Source: Pseudomonas silvicola
GTDB taxonomy: Bacteria; Pseudomonadota; Gammaproteobacteria; Pseudomonadales; Pseudomonadaceae
NCBI RefSeq assembly: GCF_026651855.1
Contig: NZ_CP093280.1
Coordinates: 412,001 to 476,000 of the forward strand
Reading direction: 5' to 3'
DNA: 64,000 nt
The notes under the pieces are model-generated. The model saw nothing but the letters and a program-made list of their open reading frames with translations. It ran no database searches and was not told where the DNA came from. Position 1 is the first letter of the stretch; each line of letters opens with the position of its first letter. A program made the position numbers and the translations under genes. Below, one piece after another: positions 57,846 through 64,000 of this stretch.

Positions 57846-59462
57846 TCAGCGCGTCGATGCCAGGTCTTGTTGGACGCTGGCGACACTTCTGGGCCAAGGT
57901 TTACCAGCCTGGACCTTCGCTGGCAAGTTCTTGATGGCGGCAACCGCTGCATCGCGGCTCGGGAAGCTGCCGTAAGTGATCACGTAAAGCGGTTTGCCTT
58001 GCAGGGTTTTCTTGAAATAACGGTACTCGCCACCCTGCTCTTTCACGTAGGTCTGGGCAGTGGCTTCATTGCTGGTGCCCAGGATCTGCACCACGTAGTT
58101 GCCAGCGGCCTGGCCCTTGTACCAGCCAGCACCCGCGCCACCGGCGGCGGGCTTTGCCGCGGCCACAGGCTCGGGCTTCTTCTCCACCGGCTTGTGCTCG
58201 GGCTTGGCGGTAGCGACCTGTACCGGGGCCTTGTGGGCCGGGGCAGGCGCAGGGGCCGGTGCTGGGCGCGCGGCGGCCACGGGTGCAGGGGTCGGAACCG
58301 GCACAGGGGTAGCGGCCGGGCCGGCCGGCACGCCCGGCGGCGGCGCGGAAGTGGTCACCGTAGGCGGCGGTGTGGAGCCATTGGCGATCGGGGTGCCTTC
58401 GTCACCGTCACCGGAGCCTGCGGCTTCGGCCAACGGGCCACGCATCACCGGTTGTGACTGGCCGACCAGCGGCAGCGGCATGGGTTTGGAGTTGCCGGCG
58501 AATTCGATGGCGGCGTTGCCATCCTGGTTGGCCTGGGCGTTGCTTGGCGTGCCCTGGCCCAGCGGCAGCTGCGCCTGCTCGGTGGCCGGCGCGGTGGGGG
58601 CGTTGGCCGCCTTGTGGCCAGGCAGCAAGGCCGCTGCTGCCACGGCAACCACGACAACCCCGGTCAGTGCCAGTACGTGTTTTTTCGGCATTTTGAACCC
58701 CATAGATGGACGCTTCACCGCAGAGCGGCTAGCGATCATGGCCTCGATCATGGCATCACGGGCGACCTGGTTGATCGCACCTGGCCAGCCTTCCGAATTT
58801 TCATGAATGTCGGAAATCTGATCATTGGTAAAGAGTTGGATTCCCTGCCCGGCCCCTTCCAGTCGCTGGGCCAGATACTCGCGGGTTTCCTCGACACTGT
58901 ACGGCTGCAGCTCGATAACGTGGAACAGCTCCTGCTCGGCGCTCAGGCGTTCCAGCCCGTCGAGTACCGAAACCTCGCCGAACAGGAACACGTGCGGGCG
59001 ACCTTCCGGGGTACCGGCTGCCAACGTCAGCAGGGCTTCGAGTGCGGATTCGTCAAGTTGTTCCGCGTCGTCCACCAGCAGGTACACTTCCTGGCCGGTC
59101 AGCGCCAGTTGCACCACCTGAGCCAGGATGTGCTGGGTATCGGCCTTGGCGACATTCAGGGACTGGGCCACCTGGGTGAGCACCGCGGCCGCGTCGCCGG
59201 CACCGCGGGCCGAGACCACCACGCTTTGCACCGACTGCTTGTTGGTGCTGGCCACCAGCGCCTGGCGCAGCAGGGTCTTGCCACTGCCCTCCGGGCCAGT
59301 TACTACCAGCAGCAACTGGCTGTAGCGCGCCAGGTGGTGCAATTGCCCCAGCACCGGCTTGCGCTGGGCCGGGAAAAACTTGAAGCCCGGCACCCGGGCC
59401 GCGAAGGGGTCATGGTCCAGTTGGTAGTGGCCCAGAAAGGCCTCATCGGCATGCAGTGTCAT
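57846..59462 (-). CDS. AAA ATPase-SPOR domain protein (ExeA-like N-terminus; DamX-like position)
   Basis: 538 aa. The N-terminal AAA domain has Walker A GPEGSGKT (about 55-62) and a LLVDDAEQLDE Walker B-like segment (about 122-132), as in ExeA. A single membrane helix lies near 258-278 (VLALTGVVVVAVAAAALL). A proline/alanine-rich periplasmic linker follows, and a C-terminal SPOR domain (about 440-525; YVVQILGTSNEATAQTYV) binds denuded peptidoglycan at the septum. E. coli damX sits after aroKB but lacks the AAA domain, so the name is not used here. It probably links division to the pilus/cell-wall machinery, which is inference. Confidence 0.9.
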   Translation of the reverse strand: MTLHADEAFLGHYQLDHDPFAARVPGFKFFPAQRKPVLGQLHHLARYSQLLLVVTGPEGSGKTLLRQALVASTNKQSVQSVVVSARGAGDAAAVLTQVAQSLNVAKADTQHILAQVVQLALTGQEVYLLVDDAEQLDESALEALLTLAAGTPEGRPHVFLFGEVSVLDGLERLSAEQELFHVIELQPYSVEETREYLAQRLEGAGQGIQLFTNDQISDIHENSEGWPGAINQVARDAMIEAMIASRSAVKRPSMGFKMPKKHVLALTGVVVVAVAAAALLPGHKAANAPTAPATEQAQLPLGQGTPSNAQANQDGNAAIEFAGNSKPMPLPLVGQSQPVMRGPLAEAAGSGDGDEGTPIANGSTPPPTVTTSAPPPGVPAGPAATPVPVPTPAPVAAARPAPAPAPAPAHKAPVQVATAKPEHKPVEKKPEPVAAAKPAAGGAGAGWYKGQAAGNYVVQILGTSNEATAQTYVKEQGGEYRYFKKTLQGKPLYVITYGSFPSRDAAVAAIKNLPAKVQAGKPWPRSVASVQQDLASTR

Positions 59463-59476
59463 GGAACTCTCTTACC

Positions 59477-60574
59477 TCAAAGCGAAGCCGCGATGGCGCG
59501 GTAATCCGCTGCCAGCGTGGCTTGAAGAACTTCAGTCGGATAATCGTCGGTCACCACGGCTTCACCGAGGTGGCGCAACAACACCAGGCGCATGCGGCCA
59601 TCGATCACTTTCTTGTCGACGGCCATATGCTGGAGAAACTGTTCGGCGGTCATGTCCGCCGGCGGCGCCACCGGCAGGCCGGCGCGCTGCATCAGGCGAA
59701 TACCGCGGTCACGGGCCTGCTGGCTGATCCAGCCCAGGCGCATGGACATTTCCAGGGCCATCACCGTGCCCGCTGCCACGGCTTCGCCGTGCAGCCATAC
59801 GCCGTAGCCCATCTGGGTTTCGATGGCGTGGCCGAAGGTGTGGCCCAGGTTGAGGGTGGCGCGCACGCCGGTCTCGCGCTCATCGGCATTCACCACTTCG
59901 GCCTTGGCCTCGCAGGAACGCTTGATGGCGTAGGTCAGCGCCGTCTGGTCGACGGCACGCAGGGCGTCCACGTTGTCTTCCAGCCAGCCCAGGAACGGCT
60001 CGTCGCAGATCAGGCCGTACTTGATCACCTCGGCGAGGCCGGCCGACAGTTCGCGCGGCGGCAGGCTCTTGAGGGTGGCGGTATCGATGACGACGGCGTT
60101 GGGCTGGTAGAAGGCACCCACCATGTTCTTGCCCAGCGGGTGGTTGATGCCGGTCTTGCCGCCCACCGAAGAATCGACCTGGGACAGCAGCGTGGTGGGC
60201 ACCTGAATGAAGTCGACACCGCGCTGGTAGCAGGCTGCGGCGAAACCGGCCATGTCGCCGACCACGCCGCCGCCCAGGGCGATGATGGTGGTGCGGCGGT
60301 CGTGACGGGCCGTGAGCAGCGCGTCGAAGATCAGCTGCAGGGTTTCCCAGTTCTTGTAGGCCTCGCCGTCCGGCAGGGCCACCGACATCACCGAGCAGGC
60401 GCCCAGGGCGCGGCTCAGTTGTTCGAGGTACAGGGGGCCGACGGTCTCATTGGTGACGATAGCCACCTGGCGCCCGGCAATGTGCGGCGCCAGCAGTTCA
60501 GGCTGGCCCAGCAGGCCTTCGCCAATGTAGATCGGGTAGCTACGCTCGCCCAGTTCGACCTTAAGTGTCTGCAT
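59477..60574 (-). CDS. aroB: 3-dehydroquinate synthase
   Basis: 365 aa. Second step of the shikimate pathway. NAD-binding and metal-binding motifs [30 protein letters not shown] and [12 protein letters not shown] (metal His) are all present. Start ATG 60574. It follows aroK after 132 bases, and the SPOR-protein gene follows 15 bases further; the order matches the usual aroK-aroB block. Confidence 0.97.
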   Translation of the reverse strand: MQTLKVELGERSYPIYIGEGLLGQPELLAPHIAGRQVAIVTNETVGPLYLEQLSRALGACSVMSVALPDGEAYKNWETLQLIFDALLTARHDRRTTIIALGGGVVGDMAGFAAACYQRGVDFIQVPTTLLSQVDSSVGGKTGINHPLGKNMVGAFYQPNAVVIDTATLKSLPPRELSAGLAEVIKYGLICDEPFLGWLEDNVDALRAVDQTALTYAIKRSCEAKAEVVNADERETGVRATLNLGHTFGHAIETQMGYGVWLHGEAVAAGTVMALEMSMRLGWISQQARDRGIRLMQRAGLPVAPPADMTAEQFLQHMAVDKKVIDGRMRLVLLRHLGEAVVTDDYPTEVLQATLAADYRAIAASL

Positions 60575-60706
60575 GTTTCCCCACAGTGATGCCGGGCGCG
60601 ACGCCCTGTCTCAGGTTTTGTTGTCTGTCGACATGCCCCCCGACTTGGCAAGCCGGGAGGATGCCGAGAATAGCGCATTTGGGCCGGCGCTCCATGACGA
60701 TTCGTT
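60575..60706. other. aroK-aroB intergenic segment
   Basis: 132 bases without a gene. No terminator or promoter is clear enough to call. Confidence 0.4.
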
Positions 60707-61225
60707 TCAGCGCGGCGGCAACTGCGCCAGGCGCTCCAGAATGTCCAGTACCACCATGCGTGGTGGCCGCTCGTCGGTCTCCACCACCAGGTCGGCGATC
60801 TCGCGGTACAGCGGATCGCGCACCGCGAACAGCGCGCGCAAGGTGCCCGCCGGGTCCGCGGTTTGCAGCAACGGCCGGTTTCGATCCCGGGCGGTACGGC
60901 CAACCTGCTGCGCCACCGACGCATGCAGGTACACCACGCGGCCGCCGGCACGCATGGTCAGGCGGTTCTCGCCGCGCATCACGGCGCCACCGCCCGTGGC
61001 CAGCACCAACCCATCGTAGCCGGAAAGCTCGGCCAGCATGGCCTGCTCACGGTCACGAAAACCGGCCTCGCCTTCCTGGTCGAAGATCCATGGAATGTTC
61101 GCACCGGTGCGCAGTTCAATTTCCTTGTCGGAATCCTTGAACGGCAACCGGAGCTCTTTGGCCAGCAATCGACCAATGGTGCTCTTACCGGCACCCATTG
61201 GCCCAACAAGTATCAAATTTCGCAC
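60707..61225 (-). CDS. aroK: Shikimate kinase I
   Basis: 172 aa. Phosphorylates shikimate at O3. Walker A GPMGAGKS (8-15), substrate-binding DSDKEIE (about 34-40) with the conserved Asp, and ATGGGAVM (about 78-85) are present. Starts four bases after the pilQ stop, so it is co-transcribed with the pilus genes, a classic arrangement. Confidence 0.96.
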   Translation of the reverse strand: MRNLILVGPMGAGKSTIGRLLAKELRLPFKDSDKEIELRTGANIPWIFDQEGEAGFRDREQAMLAELSGYDGLVLATGGGAVMRGENRLTMRAGGRVVYLHASVAQQVGRTARDRNRPLLQTADPAGTLRALFAVRDPLYREIADLVVETDERPPRMVVLDILERLAQLPPR

Positions 61226-61229
61226 GGAA

Positions 61230-63302
61230 TCAACGACTCACAGCAATCGCCTGGTTATTCATGATACGCGGAGTGAGGAACACCAGCAGCTCGGTTTTTT
61301 CCTCAGACACGGTATCCGATCGAAACAGGCGGCCAAGATACGGCACATCACCGAGAAATGGCACCTTCGCGGTGGTTTTTGTTTGGGTATTGGAGAAAAC
61401 GCCACCAATTACCACTGTTTCGCCATCATTGACGAGGACCTTGGCCTTGACCTCGTTCTTCTTGATCGGCGGCACGCCATTGAGCTCGTTGGCATAGTCA
61501 GGTTCATCCTTGTTGACCTTCACGTCCATGATAATCCGGTTGTCCGGGGTGATCTGCGGCGTCACTTCAAGCGAGAGCGAGGCCTCCTTGAACGACACCG
61601 AGGTGGCGCCACTGGAAGAGGATTCCTGGTAAGGCACTTCGGTACCCTTGATGATCCGCGCGGTTTCCTTGTCGGAGGTTACCACCTTGGGCTGCGACAC
61701 CACCTCACCGTTGCCGCTGGCCTCCATGGCACTGAGTTGCAGGTCGAGCGTCAGGTTGTTGGACACGTAGCCCAGGCCGATGCCCGACGTGGCACTGCTG
61801 GCGCCCAGGTCGACGAAGGTATTGGTGGCGGTGGCCTGGGTACCGGCGACCGTCCAGCGATTGTTGCCGGAACCATTGGTGGCACCGCTCCAGCTCACGC
61901 CCAGGCTCTTGTCGTAGTTGACGTTGGCCTCCACGATCCGCGCTTCGATCATCACCTGGCGTACCGGGATATCCAGTTGGGCAACGATGCGCCGAAGCTC
62001 GTCGAGGCGGTCCTGGGTCTGGTAGGCGATGATGTTGTTGGTGCGCTCATCCACTGTGATCGAGCCGCGCTCATCCGTCGTGGCCTTGGAGTTGGTGACC
62101 GACTGGAACAGCTTGGCGATGTCGGCCGCCTTGGCATAGTTGACCTGCAATAGCTCACGGCGCAGGGGCGCGAGCTCCTCGATCTGCTTCTGCGATTCCA
62201 GCTCCTGACGCTCCCGCGCGGCGATTTCGGCGGCGGGGGCCACCAGCAGCACGTTGCCGACCTTGCGCTTGTCCAGGTTCTTGGTCTTGAGCACCAGGTC
62301 CAGTGCCTGGTCCCACGGCACATTCTGCAGGCGCAGGGTGATACCGCCCTGAACGGTGTCGCTGGCCACCAGGTTGAGGTTGGTGAAGTCAGCGATCAAC
62401 TGCAGCACCGAACGCACGTCGATGTCCTGGAAGTTGAGTGACAGCTTCTGGCCGGTGTACACGAACCGGTCGGCGTTCTTGCGGGCGATGTCCTCGGCGG
62501 TCACCTCGCGCACGCTGACGGTCAGCTTGTTGTCGGTCTGGAACACCGAATAATCGAAGGTGCCGCCCGGCTCGATGGTGACGGTAGCGGTATCAGCCGA
62601 GGCAGTAGAGTTGACGAACTGTACCGGCGTGGCGAAATCCTTGACGTCCAGGCGCACCCGCAGCGGGTCGGGCAACTGGGTCTTGGGGAAGGTCAGGACG
62701 ATCTTGTTGCCCTGTTCCTGAATATCGGGGCTCAGGGTGGCGTCGCTGAGGTCGATGACCACATTGCCTTCACCCTGGGCGCCGCGCTGAAAGTCGACAT
62801 TGCGAATGGCCCGGCCAGCCGGCTGGGCGAACCCCGGCCGCGAGGGCGCTGCGCTAGCAACGGCGGCGCGCGGGGGCACGCTGGCGCGAGCGGGGGCCGA
62901 TGTATTGCTCTCAAGGCTGCTGGCACCCTGGCCGATCATCACGTACAGGTTGTTGCCTTCCACCCGGGTGCCATAGGGCGCCAGGTTGGTCAGGTTGATG
63001 ATCAGCCGGGTACGGTCCTTGGCCTCGACCACCGTGACGCTGCGGGCATTGCCCACACCCAGGTCACGGGTCTTGGTGGACAGGCCATTGTTCACGCCTG
63101 GCAGGTCCAGGGCGATACGGGCGGGCTGGTCAGTGGTGTAGCCGCGCGGGGCAGGCACCGGGGTATCGAAAGTCAGCTTGAGCTCGACCCGGTCCCCCGG
63201 CAACGCCGCCACATCCAGCGTTTTCAGGGTGGCCGCCATCACGACGGGCGAAAGCAGCGCCATCCATAGCGTGAGACCAAGGGCTGAAAGCATCCTATTC
63301 AT
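61230..63302 (-). CDS. pilQ: Type IV pilus secretin
   Basis: 690 aa. A signal peptide (1-23, cleavage VMA|ATLK) is followed by two AMIN domains (about 30-250, [19 protein letters not shown] region), an N0/STN domain (about 285-350, [18 protein letters not shown]), an N1 domain and the secretin beta-barrel (about 430-680, with [19 protein letters not shown] and the C-terminal [16 protein letters not shown]). It forms the outer-membrane pore for the pilus, assembled with PilP. Start ATG 63302. Confidence 0.95.
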   Translation of the reverse strand: MNRMLSALGLTLWMALLSPVVMAATLKTLDVAALPGDRVELKLTFDTPVPAPRGYTTDQPARIALDLPGVNNGLSTKTRDLGVGNARSVTVVEAKDRTRLIINLTNLAPYGTRVEGNNLYVMIGQGASSLESNTSAPARASVPPRAAVASAAPSRPGFAQPAGRAIRNVDFQRGAQGEGNVVIDLSDATLSPDIQEQGNKIVLTFPKTQLPDPLRVRLDVKDFATPVQFVNSTASADTATVTIEPGGTFDYSVFQTDNKLTVSVREVTAEDIARKNADRFVYTGQKLSLNFQDIDVRSVLQLIADFTNLNLVASDTVQGGITLRLQNVPWDQALDLVLKTKNLDKRKVGNVLLVAPAAEIAARERQELESQKQIEELAPLRRELLQVNYAKAADIAKLFQSVTNSKATTDERGSITVDERTNNIIAYQTQDRLDELRRIVAQLDIPVRQVMIEARIVEANVNYDKSLGVSWSGATNGSGNNRWTVAGTQATATNTFVDLGASSATSGIGLGYVSNNLTLDLQLSAMEASGNGEVVSQPKVVTSDKETARIIKGTEVPYQESSSSGATSVSFKEASLSLEVTPQITPDNRIIMDVKVNKDEPDYANELNGVPPIKKNEVKAKVLVNDGETVVIGGVFSNTQTKTTAKVPFLGDVPYLGRLFRSDTVSEEKTELLVFLTPRIMNNQAIAVSR

Positions 63303-63337
63303 TATCGAGTTCCACTATGCGTGCTTGACCAGGCCCG

Positions 63338-63862
63338 TTACGAGCGTTCTTTCAAAGTGATGGTGCGTGGCCGTTCCAGCCAGCCGCCTTCGCCATCGGG
63401 GACAATCTCGACGATATCGACCTGCGAATCGGTGATCGACACGATTCGCCCTTCGTTACGGCCCAGGTAGTCACCCACCTTCATTCGGTAAACTCCACCG
63501 GCGCCTTTCATCAGGGCGAACTTGCCGGTTTCGTTGGCCAGGGTGCCGACCATTTCAAACTGTTCGATGTTGAACCCTTCCAGGAACTGCTTGACCCGGG
63601 CCGGGTCGGGCTTGACCTGCCTGCCGCCGTTCTGGCGGTGCGCCAGGTCGATCTTGACCGGCGGCTGGAACGGGCTGCGCAGGGCCGCGGCCTGATAAGT
63701 GAAGGGCTCGTAGGGGGCGAACTGCGGGATAGGCTCGATGGCGCCCCTGGGCCGCGCGTTCACCTCATTCATATAGGCCTTGAGGTCATCGAAGTCGCCA
63801 TTGCCACACCCACCCAACAGGGCGATGAACGCGATCAGCACAAGGCTGCACACTGCCCTCAT
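63338..63862 (-). CDS. pilP: Type IV pilus assembly lipoprotein
   Basis: 174 aa. The signal peptide ends in lipobox LGGC (Cys19), so it is an inner-membrane-associated lipoprotein (first residues CGNGDFDD; Asp is not directly at +2). A disordered Pro-rich region (RPRGAIEPIPQFAPYEP) precedes the C-terminal beta-sandwich (LEGFNIEQFEMVGTL; GGVYRMKVGDYLGRNEG) that binds PilQ. The start ATG overlaps the pilO stop (ATGA). Confidence 0.94.
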   Translation of the reverse strand: MRAVCSLVLIAFIALLGGCGNGDFDDLKAYMNEVNARPRGAIEPIPQFAPYEPFTYQAAALRSPFQPPVKIDLAHRQNGGRQVKPDPARVKQFLEGFNIEQFEMVGTLANETGKFALMKGAGGVYRMKVGDYLGRNEGRIVSITDSQVDIVEIVPDGEGGWLERPRTITLKERS

Positions 63863-64000
63863 TTGGCCGCCCCTTTGTCCTGAACCTGGCCTGGGGCCTT
63901 GGCCTTGTCGCTATCGTTGTAGCGGTAGGTCTTGGCCACGATGTTCATGCGCAGCAGCGTGGTGTTGCCTTCAACCACCGGCTTGACCTCGAAATCGTGC
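63859..64000 (-). CDS. pilO: Type IV pilus inner-membrane protein PilO, C-terminal end (partial)
   Basis: Only the last 46 codons are in the window, reading HDFEVKPVVEGNTTLLRMN then KTYRYNDSDKA and ending in AAK with stop TGA at 63861. Position and the ATGA overlap with pilP identify it as PilO; the remainder lies beyond the window edge. Confidence 0.88.
   Translation of the reverse strand, partial: HDFEVKPVVEGNTTLLRMNIVAKTYRYNDSDKAKAPGQVQDKGAAK

Overview
The window is a contiguous piece of a high-GC gammaproteobacterial chromosome, almost certainly a Pseudomonas of the P. putida/P. fluorescens lineage. The evidence is the aceE-aceF / GGDEF-EAL / msrA order, the trifunctional putA divergent from putP, and the pilO-pilP-pilQ-aroK-aroB-SPOR protein-gltB-gltD-hemE block. 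REP-like intergenic repeats and frequent GTG/TTG starts fit as well. The first gene (aceE) and the last (pilO) are cut by the window edges. I saw no rRNA, tRNA, CRISPR array, IS element or prophage.

Layout. 1-3177: pyruvate dehydrogenase E1 (3' end) and E2, followed by a roughly 1.1 kb spacer with two terminators and a four-copy inverted arrangement of a REP-containing repeat. 4289-10125: a c-di-GMP protein with degenerate GGDEF and intact EAL, then msrA, rlmJ and putP. 10126-14511: the put control region, with six GTTGCA motifs, and putA. 14618-15120: an orphan gene of unknown function between two terminators. 15460-24107: acyl-CoA dehydrogenase, NhaP2-type K+/H+ antiporter, MscK channel and SelO. 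24104-24866: a higBA toxin-antitoxin locus whose toxin gene carries a one-base frameshift, with two operator-like palindromes upstream. 24956-26163: trxC and an orphan ParA ATPase.

The centrepiece is 26564-45438, a 22-gene aryl-polyene (APE)-type pigment cluster on the + strand. It encodes two ACPs, two full ketosynthases plus a short ketosynthase-like chain-length factor, a ketoreductase, two dehydratase domains (one fused to an acyl/aryl-CoA ligase) and an ammonia-lyase that would make the aryl starter. It also encodes a methyltransferase and a flavin enzyme with halogenase hallmarks that could decorate the aryl head. A glycosyltransferase, two acyltransferases, a thioesterase, a LolA-like carrier, an MMPL/RND exporter, a lipoprotein and a Kef-like antiporter would place the product on a lipid and move it to the outer membrane. 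Sixteen consecutive gene junctions (28585-43264) overlap, which implies one translationally coupled operon. The head-group chemistry (ammonia-lyase plus halogenase-like enzyme) and the ligase-dehydratase fusion are the least ordinary parts.

45568-64000 returns to core genome: a chemoreceptor, a LysR regulator divergent from an MFS transporter, cytochrome b561, hemE, gltD-gltB, a SPOR/AAA protein, aroB, aroK and the type IV pilus genes pilQ, pilP and pilO.
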